From Pontederia crassipes (lineage: Eukaryota; Streptophyta; Magnoliopsida; Commelinales; Pontederiaceae): DNA of 64,000 nt. Every line of letters begins with the position of its first letter. Within the stretch, counting starts at the first letter, position 1. The notes beneath the pieces were generated by a model. It was not told where the DNA came from. It ran no database searches and saw only the letters and a program-made list of their open reading frames with translations. The DNA is taken from the NCBI GenBank assembly GCA_030549335.1, contig JAUKPH010000018.1, positions 3,038,001 to 3,102,000 of the forward strand, in the 5' to 3' direction. Positions 45,975 through 59,079 of this stretch are shown here, piece by piece. A program made the position numbers and the translations under genes.

Positions 45975-48900
45975 ATGTCATACTTGAACGATCGTCGATG
46001 GATGTACAATAGAAATAATCCTGGTCGTAGAGGCTTGACACAAGAATTCATAGATGGCGTTGACTATTACGTTAGTGTGGCTTGTCAATCTTTCCAATAT
46101 CAGCGGGAGGGAACAATTAGGTGTTCTTGTTTGAAATGTGCTAGCACAAACTTATAGACGATAGAAACTGTTAAAGTTCACTTATATAGAAAGGATTTCA
46201 AACCCAATTATTGGCAATGGGATGATTTAGGTGAAGGAGCGCCTTCGACAAGCGTCCCAAATCTAGGTCTTCATTTTGTCGATCCTGAACCAACATTTAT
46301 TTCTCAATATGAACAGTTAGTTTATGACGCAGCTGCAACTGACAATGGCAATATTAGATTTGAGCAGAATGAAGAGGCACCAAATCCAGAAGTAAGAGAT
46401 TTTTATGATTTACTAAATGCATCGAGCCAACCCTTATGGCCTGGGTGTGAAAGTCATTCGGAACTATCACTTGTTGTTAGATTGTTGAATCTGAAAGCCG
46501 ACCACAATATTTCACAAGCATGTTTTGATGCATTTCTAGATATTTTAAAAGAGGTCACACCAAATGGGGCTCGCATTCCTGAGAATTTTTATAGGACAAA
46601 AAGATTGGTCAGTAAACTTGGTCTTGGCTCAACTAAAATAGATTGTTGTCGTGATGGTTGTATGTTATATTACGGTGATGACATCAATCTAAATGAATGC
46701 AAATTTTATGGGGCCGAACGATATAGAGTGACTAACAAGTCTCAAGTGGCTGTGAAAAGAATGCATTATTTGTCTCTTATTCCAAGGCTTAAAAGACTAT
46801 ACTCGTCTATAGGGTCAGCGTCGCAAATGAAGTGGCATGCACAGTATAATACTTCTGAAGGTGTCATGCTTCACCCATCGGATGGTGAAGCGTGGAAACA
46901 TTTTGATCGTAAGCATCCTGATTTTACTAGGGACGAAAGGAACATAAGACTCGGATTATGCACGGATAGTTTTACACCATATGGTCAGACTTCAGTTCCT
47001 TATTCATGTTGGTCGGTCATAATAACACCTTATAATTTGCCACATGGGATTTGTATGTCCGCACCTTATATGTTTTTGACATGCATTATTCCTGATCCTC
47101 AGAGTCCTAAACAGAGGATAGACGTGTATTTACAGCCTCTAATAGACGAGCTAAAATAACTGTGGGATGGTGTCGTCGCTTATGATGTGTCGACCAAACA
47201 AAATTTCACTTTGAAAGTTGCCTTATTGTGGACTATTAATGACTTTTCTGCCTACGGGATGTTGTCTGGTTGGATGACCGTAGGGAAATTAGCTTGTCCA
47301 TGTTGCATGGAACACTCAGATGCGTTCACTTTGAGAAATGGGGGTAAAAATAGTTGGTTTGATTGCCATAGAAGGTTTCTTACGGCTGATCATCCGTACA
47401 AAAATTACCGAAATGCATTTTGACGGAATAAGGTTGTACAAGACATGGCTCCGGTCAGACGGTCAGGAGCTCAATTACGTCGCATTGTCAATGCTTTATG
47501 CAGAATTGTTGACGACCCTAATGTCACATACAATGAGTATGGTGTTTGTCATAACTGGACCAAACGAAGTATATTCTGGAATTTACCTTATTGGTCTGAT
47601 TGTTTGATACGTCATAATTTGGATGTCATGCACATTGAGAGAAATGTGTTTGAAAATGTATTCAACACCGTAATGGACATTAAGGGCAAAACAAAGGACA
47701 ACCTAAAGGCGAGACTAGATTTGAAGGAGTACTGTTGAAGGCCAGAGTTGCACTTAGTGACTTTACCTAACGGTAGATTATCTAAACCAAAGGCAAGTTA
47801 TGTTCTCACTAAGGAGCAGAAGACTCAAGTGTGTCGCTGGATCCAAGAGCTGAGAATGTCGGATGGTTATGCATCAAATCTGACCCGATGTGTGGACATA
47901 AATAACTTGCGCTTGTTTGGCATGAAAAGTCACGATTGCCACATATTCATGGAAACTTTGCTTCCTACTGCTTTTTCTTCACTGCCGGACAAGATTTGGA
48001 AGCCGATAACAGAGTTGAGTCAATTCTTCAAAGAATTGTGTTCTACAACATTAACGGTGGAAAATATGACCCAATTGGAACGTACTATTCCGATAATATT
48101 ATGTAAGTTGGAACGAATATTTCTACTGGGATTCTTTGATTCCATGGAGCACTTACCTATTCATCTGCAATATGAGGCAAGGGTAGGTGGACCAGTACAA
48201 TATAGATGGATGTATCCTTTTGAAAGATATCTTAATCGAATTAAAAGGACGATTAAGAATAAAGCACGTGTCGAAGGATCCATATGTGAAGCGTATATAA
48301 TTCAGGAAATTTCGTACTTTTGTTCTTACTACTTCGAGTCCCATGTTAAGTGTGCGAGGACCAGAGTCCATCGAAATGATGAAGTTCCAGAAGAACAGTC
48401 TGATGTGGCATCTTTGTCTATCTTCAATCAGTTAGGATGACATTTTGAGAAGCCAAGGAGTAGATGGCTCAGTGATGCAGAATTCAAGTCTGCCACGAAT
48501 CATGTCTTACTAAACATGTAGGAGGTGCAAGGCTACATTAAGTAACTTTAATATCCATGCGTTCTTTTTTTTAACGTCTTCTAAAACAACATTTTGATTT
48601 AGCCATGACTTTGTATGTAGTGCTTTCTTGCAATACTACAATGTCCCTGAAGAACATGTACAAGATAGAATCGAGAATGACTTCGCACCGTGGTTTAAGG
48701 AACAGGTAACTCTTACTATACCACGAACAATTTGCTGTATTTCAGCGTCTACTCTTCTCATTCATTTTCATATTAGGTTCTCAGTACCGGCACGGCGTCT
48801 GGTCTCCATAATTTGGCATGGGGACAGGCTCTAGAGGTGAAAAGTTGGCCGGTGTATTTTGTGAATGGTTATAAGTTTCACACTAAAACTTGGTCGATCG

Positions 48901-49489
48901 GGAAGAAAACTGTGAACAGTGGAGTATGTGTCGTAGGATCCACGGACGAACAAAATGAACATGACTACTACAGTATTCTCAAAGACATTATTCAGCTGCA
49001 ATACACTGGAGGTAATAAAGTCACTTTATTTGAGTGCAATTGGTTTGATCCAAAGGAAAAGAGAGGGATGCGAGTTCACAAAGATTTCAAAATAGTTGAA
49101 ATACGTCATAATAGGTGTTATGATCATTTTGATCCTTTCATTCTTCCGTCTTCTACAAGACAAGTATATTATGTGCCATATCCGGAGAAGACTAGGGACA
49201 AAGCACAATGGTGGGTTGTAATAAAGACGAAGGCACGAAGCAGATAGAAGTTGATGGTGCATTGCAATGTGCATATCAAGATGACGACCATACTTCTGTG
49301 ACCCCTATTGTAGACACCAAATTAGTCGACGATCTACAGGATTCTGAAAACGTATTTGAAGACTTCGATAACGCCGACATACAAAATGATGAAAATGGCT
49401 CGGACGAAGATGAATTTGAAACTACGTCAACTTCAGATGATGATGATGATGATGGGTACCAGTCATGTGGTAACTCAGATGATGAGTAA
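45975..49489 (+). pseudogene. CACTA-2 TNPD-like transposase (tnp2, DUF4218, DUF4216)
   Basis: One long exon (45975 to about 48544) stays in a single frame. It has the transposase-associated zinc domain MSYLNDRRWMY...GVDYYVSVACQ...CSCLKC; tnp2 core blocks VRDFYDLLNASSQPLWPGC, CCRDGCMLYYGDD, MKWHAQYNTSEGVMLHPSDGEAWKHF and RLGLCTDSFTPYG; IRHNLDVMHIERNVFENVFNT (about 47609-47670); and DUF4218 ELSQFFKELCS ... CEAYIIQEISYFCSYYFESH. Smaller exons at about 48604-48705 (QYYNVPEEHVQDRIENDFAPWF) and 48778-49250 give DUF4216 (VNGYKFHTKTWSIGKKTVNSGV ... QVYYVPYPEKTRDKAQWWVVIK). The acidic tail ends DDDDDDGYQSCGNSDDE at 49489. Nonsense codons at 46155, 47157, 47421, 47736, 48438 and about 48520 all fit C to T changes. 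A one-base shift near 49240 precedes the tail. The enzyme would cut and rejoin CACTA ends in the nucleus. Confidence 0.92.
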
Positions 49490-49972
49490 TGTTATTATTA
49501 CCTAATGTCACGATCATGTATTGTTTTTATCTTACGACTATGGGGATCTTGTATTAAGACTGTTTTCATCTTATGGATTGTTCGTTTATGATTCATATTA
49601 TGGTTGTATCATAACGGTTTATTTGCATTATCATCTCGCAATAGTTTGTTCGATGCGTTAGCGATGCATGTGGACAAACAATCGGATCACTCACTGCCTG
49701 ACGAGGACGATGCATTTTCATATTCGCTACCATCTCGTGAGAGTTTGAAGTAATAATCAAAAGAACTTTACGCATAAGCTTATTCGAATTAATTTGTTTA
49801 TTTTTTATAAGCGCCTCCGGATATTAGGAATTGGTTCTCGAGTTATACGTACAATTCCGTTCCTGAAGATGCGACACAAGACGTAGCCGAACATAGTCAA
49901 GTCGAGACATTGTGACATTTGAATTTTTTATCAATTGTGAATTTGACTTGGATTAAATTTTGTATCATGCAG

Positions 49973-51414
49973 ATGTTTCATTATGGTAAAGGTAAAAATA
50001 AAGGAAAGGAGTCGGTCGTCCCTAGAGCTCAATCTACTCCATCAGCTCCTAGACCTCCCATGGGCATTCGAATAATAGAACGTTCTTCTCCTCCGCCGGC
50101 TCCTTTCTCTCACGATGATATTGCGGACTTGGAGACACAATTGCCAGAAGAACCTGTCAGAGCTCACCGTTCCGCGGAAGCCTCAGACCAGGCTTCGTCA
50201 AATCGTGTTTACAAAGCATACTTGCAGTCAGATGAGAATTTAGGGTAAGTGTTATTTTATGTATTAAAAATCCTTATTAATTTTGTGATTCAGCCATGAC
50301 ATTTTATAATTTTGTATTCTTTCCAGGTTTATACTGTCGAAACCCGCGGCTACGGCAGTTACTAAAGTGTTGCGACATAGGTATACTGAAGCATGGCTTA
50401 CATGGAGGGAAGTTCCTTATGAAACGAAACATATGCTATTTAATGAATTTCAGGTATCCTTAGAAGCCAACTTTGTCATTAAAATTTATCTACGTGATAC
50501 ATTAATTATTTTTATACACATGCAGGCTGATGTGTGGTGGGAGCCCGAGAATATGGAATAAATGTGGAAGGCTTTTAATTCTCGGTGCTTGAAGAGATTG
50601 TCCGCGATGCTTTCGGATGCTCGATCTGCTGGAGAACGACCCAATTGGATCCCCGAGGCCGTTTGGATCGATTTGCTACAAAAGTGGTCCACCGAGGAGT
50701 ACAAATTGAAATGCGAAAAAGCCAAATCCAGTCAAGAGTCCGACCAGGGAGCGTGCTTGCATTCCGGCGGATGTGTATCCACGAGCACGATTGCTAAGAA
50801 AATGGTAAGGTCTTTCAATATAGTGTCTTTAAAAAAACAAAATATTATACTTTATTCCACAAAATATTATATATCCTATTGCAGGAGAAAGAGACGGGTA
50901 GACCACCTACTCAGGACGAAATATTTCTCCGAACCCATCAGAAGAAGAACAAAGAATGGGTTTCAGATTATGCCAGGGAGACATGTATGTAAATTTATGT
51001 GCCATTATTATTTCAAATGATGAAGTTAATTATTTTTGCCGGTTCTTTATTTTTTTTATATTTCAAGAAGCTTATAAAACAAAAGAAGTTGATCACATTA
51101 CACAAGCCACGCAGGAGGGGGCCACACCGTTGACCCCAAGACAACTTTGGACGGACCACGTCAACGTGAAGAAGGGTCGCATTTACGGCCTCGGATCTTC
51201 TGTGAGTAATACAGATATTGGATATGGTCATAAATCTACTTCAGGTTCATCTTGTTCTGGTCAAGGTATGCAAGAAATTATGGATCAGATGCGGCATTAG
51301 ATTAGGGAAGAGCTCAGAAAGGAGTTCGAAGAACGTGAACGTTGTAACAGGACTGAAATGAAGAAAATGATGCATGCCATCATGCGTGGCGAATTTAACG
51401 ACGACGACGCCGAG
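49973..51414 (+). pseudogene. CACTA-2 TNPA-like gene (plant transposase, Ptta/En/Spm type)
   Basis: Five exons are readable with GT-AG borders: 49973-50244, 50327-50453, 50526-50804, 50885-50984 and about 51071-51414. It starts MFHYGKGKNKGKES. A Pro/Ser-rich part ends in YLQSDENLG. The conserved domain follows: FILSKPAATAVTKVLRHRY, AWLTWREVPYETKHMLFNEFQ, then MWKAFNSRCLKRLSAMLSDAR and GERPNWIPEAVWIDLLQKW. The later part has GRPPTQDEIFLRTHQKKNKEWVSDYA and TPLTPRQLWTDHV. A charged, probably coiled end reads REELRKEFEERERC. Nonsense codons at 50559-50561 and 51298-51300 each stand where the family has Gln. In En/Spm this protein binds subterminal repeats; here the CGACGG arrays are the candidates. 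Confidence 0.87.
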
Positions 51415-51872
51415 GTAGATTCATTTTTTTGGGAATTTGCTTTAATTTTACTCATTAGATTCATATGCACTTTGACATCAACATGACCTAGGGGAATAAA
51501 ATAGATTTTACTCTTCATTAGAGAAATAAAATATTATGGTTGAGAAAAATTAGGAGAAAAATCAGAATATGTTTAAACGTTAAACATGCTTCTCTGAATT
51601 GAGCTCAATATGACAATTCGAGTCCCAGATGATCAAATGCTCCTGATGTATTCAATAAAATTCTTTCATCATCATCCATTACAGCTGTTAATTTTTTTAA
51701 AAATTTGCGAAACATTGTTATTGGGAGGTTAACCTTTTTATGTCGATGTGTGGAGTCTTTCATTAGAACCTGCATCCTTATGGTATGTTTGATTGGCAAC
51801 CTTTTTTTTATTCTTTCCATGACAGTCTTAATGCTCAGCATGTTAGAACTAGAGCTGCATTGTAGAGGTGAC
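51415..51872 (+). other. Intron-like AT-rich stretch of CACTA-2
   Basis: The coding text of the TNPA-like gene ends at a possible donor GTAGAT (51415). The stretch up to the solo LTR holds no convincing frame. It ends with the GTGAC duplication at 51868-51872. Confidence 0.55.
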
Positions 51873-53496
51873 TGATGCATGCATTATTATACATGTTTTA
51901 CATGCATCATTTAGATTATTTTTCATAGTTTTTACTATTGCATGCATCTATTTTTTTATTTATTTTCTTAATTTATTTTGAGTCCAAAGCTACCCACTTT
52001 TGGTCTATTTTATTCTCAGGATCATCATTTTAGAGGTGCGAAGCGATCGGATCGGAATAGCACATAAAACGGAGCACAAAGAACACATATAATTGAGTTC
52101 AAGAGAAACCGGGCCGGGCTAGCTTCATACTCGGACCGGGGTGACGTTAAAAACCAATTCCGAATCGAATTCTGCACGAAAATAAAATCTGAACTGAACC
52201 CGGCCCAAGTTTGTACAAATCAGCCAAACTGGCAGATCGCGTGGTTTTTCGGTCGACTTTAACTTGGATTTAAATCGCGAACTCAACTCGGAATCCAAAA
52301 CGGCCGCCACCCCTATAAATATGGATGTACCACGAAGCCAAGGAGCATGCAATCTCGGAGTTTGAAGCCCTAGCCACATCAGAAATGAGAGACGAAGTTC
52401 TACTACGCGCCACTACAAATCAATCGAAGAAGTAGAGATTTCGTGATTTTGGGTGATCGTTTGGAGCATAGTTTCGGCCAAAGCTTGTTCCAGAGATGTC
52501 CACCATTTCTTGGGAGTTTGATTTACAATTTATAATCTTTATTTTATATTTTCTCCCTCAAATTTGATGTTAATACTTCCGATTATGGATTAGTTTAGTT
52601 GTTAGAGGAAGACTACGTTTGAACCTCAGTTTTCTCTTAATATATTTTATTGTTTAAACTTCTGAGAACATGGTTATGATGTGGATTGCATGTTTAATCT
52701 GAGTTTATTAGTATCTTGCATTAATTTCATATAAATTCTACAAGAGAAATCTATTGGAATTCTTCTCTGTGAAGAACCCGGGCCGAGTTGGATACAACCC
52801 GTGCCAGGTTCCTTCATTATTTTTGCTGAATAGAAAGTTTTGAGTCAGCCCGGGCCGAGTTCCTTCTGACCCGGGCCGAGTTATGCTAATTTGATATTTT
52901 TGTTAGTAAATTAGTTTTAATTGCTAACAATTATATCAGTAAACGGAGGTCTACAACTTAAAGCATCTTAGATAAAGTAGATTAGAGTTGATCGAGTTTT
53001 GACGTCTTTGATTTTACTTCTATTTAAGATAGTTATGTTCTCAAGTTTTTTGAGTCATTTACTTCAAGCAACCTTTCATATTAATGCATCTTAGTTTAGA
53101 ATATATTAAAGTAGATTGAGTTTTCAACGTGCTTTGATTATATTCTTTATTAGGGTAGTTAGGTCCTCAAGCTTTTGAGATTATACCTTTTATCCGTTTA
53201 TTTTCTACAAGAAGTCTATACTTAATTATTGATAATTAAGAGAATATGATAGGGATACGAAGTTTGAGTTCTAACTATCTCTCACATTTATTAAAGGCAT
53301 CATTATCTCTGATTGTCATCAATTCGGATTACTTTTATCTTAAATAAATTCTTGTTACTTTCTCAATTAATAAACTTAAGTTAGAAAGATAAGAATCTAG
53401 ATTAGTCCTCGTGGGTTCGACACTCTATTCACTCTTTATTATTTGATACGGTCTAGTATACTTGCTAGTATATTTGCGCTTAATTTTCACGCATCA
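51873..53496 (+). mobile_element. Solo LTR (1624 bp), Tat/Athila-like, in CACTA-2
   Basis: It starts TGATGCATGC and ends TTTCACGCATCA. The perfect 5-bp duplication GTGAC flanks it (51868-51872 and 53497-53501). There is no second LTR, primer site or coding region, so it is the product of recombination between two LTRs. The end TTAGTCCTCGTGGGTTCGAC...ACGGTCTAGTATACTTGC is a wording common at the 3' end of plant Tat/Athila LTRs. A minus-strand frame at 52125-52379 has no recognisable domain. The pairing TGATGCATG...CATGCATCA at the start could form a hairpin. Confidence 0.9.
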
Positions 53497-53501
53497 GTGA
53501 C

Positions 53502-53996
53502 ATTATATGGGCTATTCTATTTACATCCTTGTGAAGTAACTCATAACCGTCAATGTTTGATAAAGTTCGATTCATTTTTTCCTTTCGAATAGATTTCAAG
53601 TCCTAATTTATTTGAAAAGATTCATTTATAATGTTTCATCCTTGTGCAGTGTCTATTTATTTGAATTCATGTTTTTTTGAATTTCATATGGGTACTAACT
53701 TAGGCAATTCTTCTATGTCTTGTGCAGTGATGTTCGACCTGTTTTGCGACCAAGACTTCAGAACTTCAGCTCTTCAATTTGTGGAAGTTATGTGATGTTT
53801 GTGTTTAGAACTTCAGCTTTATGTTTGTGTTTGGAACAATTTGAATTATGTGATGTTGAATTATGTGATGTTGTGTTGAATTTGTGTTGGCAATGTGATG
53901 TTGAATGATCTGTTGAATGATGAATTATGTTGAGTTATGCTGAATGATCTGTTGAGTTATGTTGATTTTCATTTGTATTATCTGTTCAGAATTTAA
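53502..53996 (+). other. CACTA-2 3' exon and untranslated region
   Basis: After an AG at 53727 (TTGTGCAG) lies a stretch with repeated TTATGTGATGTTG (53785-53960). It probably holds the last exon and 3' untranslated end of the TNPA-like transcript. The open frame at 53720-53908 has no family resemblance and is repeat-derived. Confidence 0.45.
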
Positions 53997-54578
53997 ATTT
54001 CAGCATTTTTTTCCGACGGTTCTGACCGTCGGAAACAACTGAAAATGGAATATTTGAAATCGGATTATTTCGATACTTATCAACGGTTCTAACCGTCCGT
54101 GAAGTATTATCGACGGTCTTAGCCGTCGAAAATCACCTATGGACTCGACGGGTGAAACCGTCGAAATGAGTTTGTCGACGGTTTAAGCAGTCGATATTAT
54201 CGACGGTTGAAGTCGCCGATATCAATCGACAGTTTAAACCATCGATTGTATCAACGGTTCATGCCGCCGATAAATATCGATGGCTTTAACCATTGATAGT
54301 TTCGACGGTTCAAACCGCCGATAGATATCGACGGCTAACCGTCGATACATATCGGCGGTCTTCGAGCCGTCGATAATAAACGTTGGACGGTCGCGATCGC
54401 CAGCTAGACCGTCTATAATATCAACGATTTAGGATTAACCGTCGCAAATAGTTTGCGACGCCTTGTTTTCGCACTGACACTATCCGTCGAAAGAACCGTT
54501 GGAAAATGTTATCTCCGACGGCTCTGGCCATTTTACAAATGGTTCGGACCGTCTGTAACCTGCAATTTTCTTGTAGTG
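53997..54578 (+). repeat. CACTA-2 right subterminal repeats and terminal inverted repeat
   Basis: More than twenty copies of CGACGGTT/ACCGTCGA-type motifs occur in alternating orientation (for example near 54014, 54108, 54126, 54152, 54174, 54198, 54302 and 54331). They end in GCAATTTTCTTGTAGTG. Confidence 0.88.
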
Positions 54579-56283
54579 ACATTCATATATTGACCCATGA
54601 TTATCGTTATGCAACCTGTATTAACTCATGATTATTGTTCTATGACACATATTGACTCATTCTATGCTTTACGTAATTGTATCAATCCATGATTGTGAAA
54701 CTATGTTTAACTGTATAACACATTATCATGAGGGGTTGCGACACTATTGACTCAATTTGTTATGCGTGATCGTATTGACTCATGTTAAGTATGTTCAATG
54801 ACACATATGTGAAATTTGATTGTAAATACTATGATATCTTGAGTTATTTGTATTTATAGAATAGTTCATATAACTTGATTACTTATGTTATATATGTTGT
54901 GTTTACATGTTTACTTATTTTGCAAAATATGGTCATATAAATGTCATATGCACTCATGTTGTTCTCTTATGATGTACTTTCGTTTCACTCATTGAGCAAT
55001 TAATTATTCCTCACTTTATCCTTTTAAAATTTTTTAGATACTTGTAAGCTCTTGATTTTAGCCCACTCGAAGTTTATTTTGTTGCATATGAAAGAAATCG
55101 AACCGTTGAAGCATTTTTATTTTCTCTTCACTTTTGTTTTACATGCATGTAATATAGATAATGTGTTGAAGTAGAGTGTAAAGGAATTTTTTTATAATTT
55201 TTTATGGAATCTTATCATATGAAATGTTATATCTAAGATGGCATATGAAAAATAGTGACAATATATGAGTACTATGTTTCATAACTTTTGATTAAATTTT
55301 GATTAATATATTGGTTTATTTATATGTGCTAACAAGTAACACCAAGATGAGTAAGGGAGGAGATTTTGTCAATTTTATTTATATAATTTCGAAGTGAGAT
55401 TATGAGTTGTAATAATTAGGTTTAGAATTTTGTCACTAAGCGAGGGTGTTATAGATTTAAGGCGAGTACCTTGATCTGAAATTGATTGTTTGATTGAGAC
55501 ACTCATTCCTTCCTGACTATTTCTCCATAAATTCTGAAATTTTTGTATAGATAATCCTTTGGAAGTTATATTTTAATAGTCATTAGAATCAGCTAAAACA
55601 TATTTTTATAGAGGAAGTTACTTTTTTTGTCTCAATGATGGGTTCATCTTGTAAATTAAAGCATGACGTATCGAGGGTTTAGAAAGAAGTGAAATCATCT
55701 AATTTAGACTTGTATATGTAAATAAATGAATTTTTCATTACGTATGATTTATTTTGTCAAGTTTTAGAACATTAACAGAATATAAATTGAACTGACTATT
55801 TTTGTTAGAAGAGCACACAAGGAATTTAATCAATTTTTATGCTTAATGTATATTGAAGACTAATTTAGGAAAATTAGATCTTCTCAATAGAAAACTATTG
55901 AAGAAGATATATATTATTCTTTCAGTGACAAATAGTTTGCCGGAACACAAACCTTAGGTCAAATTATCTAGACTTTTATAAATGACCCACTAAAAATTAG
56001 TTGATGGTATTTACAAGTGGCAAACCTTACTAGGTCTAGTTTATATTTCATCCAAAATCATAAGATTAGATCTTGTAGATAAGAAATTATTAATTATTTG
56101 TTAACATACACTCAGTCTGAAAATATGAAATAACACTTAGCGAAGCTTTGGGAGATGAAGCACTTTTTTTCAAATGTGGAATAGCACATGAATATAAATA
56201 TTTGAAATTAAACATTAGTATTTAGAAGAGATTACATGAATTTTAAGATATATAAGCATTCATGCATCATGAATATGCATTGC
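54579..56283. other. AT-rich intergenic flank
   Basis: 1.7 kb without a credible gene. The segment 54960-55080 (CACTCATTGAGC ... TTTTTTAGATACTTG) and GCGAGGGTGTTATA at about 55440-55453 resemble the 3' half of an old plant gypsy LTR. If so, the CACTA elements may have inserted into it, but no matching start was found. Confidence 0.4.
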
Positions 56284-56457
<174 letters not shown>

Positions 56458-56551
56458 GGTAGTGGTCTTGATTTGGTATGACATGTTTTGATAAAATTTC
56501 ATGTTATCTTGTGCAAGTACAAAATGTTATATATATGTGGTGGTGTGCGAT

Positions 56552-57212
56552 TGTCACGGGGCGTTTTCCCGTGACATGAAGCGTGCAGCCTCGCGGCACC
56601 AGTGCCGCTCAACTTATAGCTCTCGGCTGCTCAGCGCTGAAATCATGGAACACATGCAGCCACCCCGCACTGCATAATATTGCGGAGTACCAAGTTATCT
56701 GCCATTATGGCATTTATCTTGTAAGGTCGTCCTTGTGAATGGCCAAGTAGATGACGTTATTCGTAGGGTACGTCTTTTGTATCTTCAATATGTAATAAGA
56801 CTCATATACCTACGGTACATTGGGAGGAGTTCACTAGTGTCTTCCGAGGCCCATATGTATGTTATGTTTCATCATATTCGATACAAGCAAGCTTTCCTTT
56901 AATTCTAGTGTCATGGCATTGAGCGTGGGGTGGCAACCCACATCAGTGTCCCTTCGTGGCATCTCGTGATTCCTCGGCTGCCCCTTCGGACTTTAAGCGC
57001 CTGCATTAGCGCCGCAACGCGGTAATGCCACAGTAACATGACGAGTAGTCCAACACTCTAGTCATGTCCATGATCGAATGCCTATAAGAGTGATTCTCGG
57101 CATAGTCATCTCGACCATAAAACTTCCACTGCAAATTCAAAACAGGATAGGCTAGGTGCCTATCCACCTAGTCGCCGCACGAGGTCTAGTGTCCGAGAAT
57201 GACCTTGTGACA
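56552..57212 (+). repeat. LARD-like element 5' LTR
   Basis: It begins with a perfect hairpin, TGTCACGGG and CCCGTGACA around a seven-base loop (56552-56576). A second palindrome, GCGGCACCAGTGCCGC, lies at 56593-56608. The probable promoter reads CGACCATAAAACTTCC at about 57111-57126, where the 3' LTR has CTATAAAAC. Confidence 0.9.
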
Positions 57213-59079
57213 AGTGAATAGCAGTTCATCCTACTCGGATTATCCAGTGACGATGACTCGCTTGTGTCATCGCAACGTGCCTTGGCGTAGGAAAAGTGAT
57301 TCCGCTCAAAAACTTCATCACGCTCAAGTGCACTGGTACCATGGTCTTTGATCATGGACGCCAACGAGGAATGCGTGGCAAGTTTCCTCGCTGCATGCCC
57401 AGTCATGCCCTGCAGCATGTTCCTCATACACCCGTGTCGTGTCAAGGAACGTTCGTCATGCACTATGATGGCAGATTAATCCCCCGCCTAATCGGGACGC
57501 TCATGCGTAGCTCACTCGAGTAGATCAACCACCCCAGATATGAGCTTGTTCCCTAGCGCGTGGAGGCTTTCGAGCCTCCCTAGCGCGCTCCGACTTTAGA
57601 GCCGCGCTCCGACTTTCGAGCGTTCCCTAGCGCGCTCCATCGTGTAACTCGGAGGACCCGTGTCACATTCAGGGACTGTCGATCATGCACTATCGTGTCA
57701 ACCTGGTGCTGCTCGGTATTTCATGACGTCGCATCGCATTCCCAGTCATGCAACATGAAGTGCACAACCGCTTCACGGGAGAAGTTGATTCAACGATAAG
57801 CATCAAAGTTCATGGTCCCTTTTGGCTAAGGAATATCATCCTAATGGCTAAGGAGCATCAATTTCAAGCATCTTGTCGTGCCGCAGCATCGTCTGCCACG
57901 CCACGATGACTTTTATGGATGGAGCAAAGCGTTGATTACTTGCAAACACTTGGGGATGAGCTATCAGCCTTGCCTGCCTCGTCAAGTGTTGCCCTGCAAG
58001 CGGCGTGATGTCATCCATCAAGGATTGGGATGAACCTACTACATGCCAACGCAAATCGACGTCTCAATTCAGCGACCGATTTGGCAAAGGTTTGAGCGTC
58101 GAGCATCGGCGAACCTTGGCATGCTGTTGTCAAGCGTTCCTCCGCCAACCGAAGGAAGGAGTACTCTTTCCTCTCAGACAATGCCTCGAGCAATCGAAGC
58201 GGCCTCCAAGGATCGCAATTCGAAAGTTTCAAAGGGCACATTGGCGATGTTGTCCCTTCGAATGGAGATGGAGGTGACGTTGGAAGCTCATTCCATGAGT
58301 TCACCAACCACAATCCGCTTACCCAAGCGGAGCGTCTTCACGAGCACCCCTATGGTTCATTGAAGACTCAAAACAGCTAACGGTCAGCCGTCCGGTGGAC
58401 AAGTATGTCAAAGGTGCATGATCCTTGCCGACAAGCGCAATGATATTACTTCGTCCAGATTGCAGACGGACGAGTATCTAAGGTGCATCCTCGCCGTGAT
58501 CGAGCACAACGATCTCACCCCATCCATACCCAAAGGTGTTGCCTAAGCTTCAAAGGAGGTCCTATGATCGGAAGAAGGCATATCCCAATAACCCTACAAG
58601 ATGTGGCAAACTCAGGATGGCGTTGCCATCGCGACAATGTGGAATGTGGCAAACATGGATCCCATTGAGACACGGGACAGAGGGAAGAGATAGCTCATCA
58701 ATTATGTAAACCCTGACAAGTCGGGACTGGAGGTCAAGATTACTTTGTTCAGCATCGGCCAGATGGGCATGTTGAAGGAGGACGTGAAAGATATCACTGA
58801 GCTCTGCCTACAATATTCTCAGGTGGATGAAGACCCAACGTTAGTGCTCTTCAAGCAGAGGGGATGAAGCTTTGGACTAGGATGGAGTTGGAACGACAGG
58901 ATCATCCAACCTCTGCTCGTTAGTCACCGCTGCCAAGGCGTTCATGACAAGACAAGTGCCATACCACCAAAGCCCTTGGGCAAGGGCAATGGTGGGGGAG
59001 AGAAGTTCAAGTCGCAAAGAGGAAGCTATTATGCCAAAGATGAAGACAGCCCATCGAAGCAGGAGGATCGAGTTGAACC

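Larger units (their letters stand above)
44250..54578 (+). mobile_element. CACTA (En/Spm) DNA transposon, CACTA-2, with both genes
   Basis: It starts CACTACAAGAAAAAGCCGG and ends GCAATTTTCTTGTAGTG. The 3-bp duplication ACA is at 44247-44249 and 54579-54581. Both ends carry arrays of CGACGGTT/CCGTCGAAA, a motif unrelated to that of CACTA-1. Inside are a TNPD-like gene (45975-49489), a TNPA-like gene (49973-51414), a GC-rich leader and a solo LTR in a late intron. Structure is complete; only nonsense codons and a frameshift disable it. Confidence 0.96.

Noticed and set aside
52125..52379. 84-codon minus-strand frame in the solo LTR
   Set aside because: No homology recognised, inside an LTR with clear borders; likely chance.
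54960..55460. Candidate old gypsy LTR split by the CACTA insertions
   Set aside because: The 3'-end wording is suggestive, but no LTR start, partner or target duplication could be found, so it is described only as flank.
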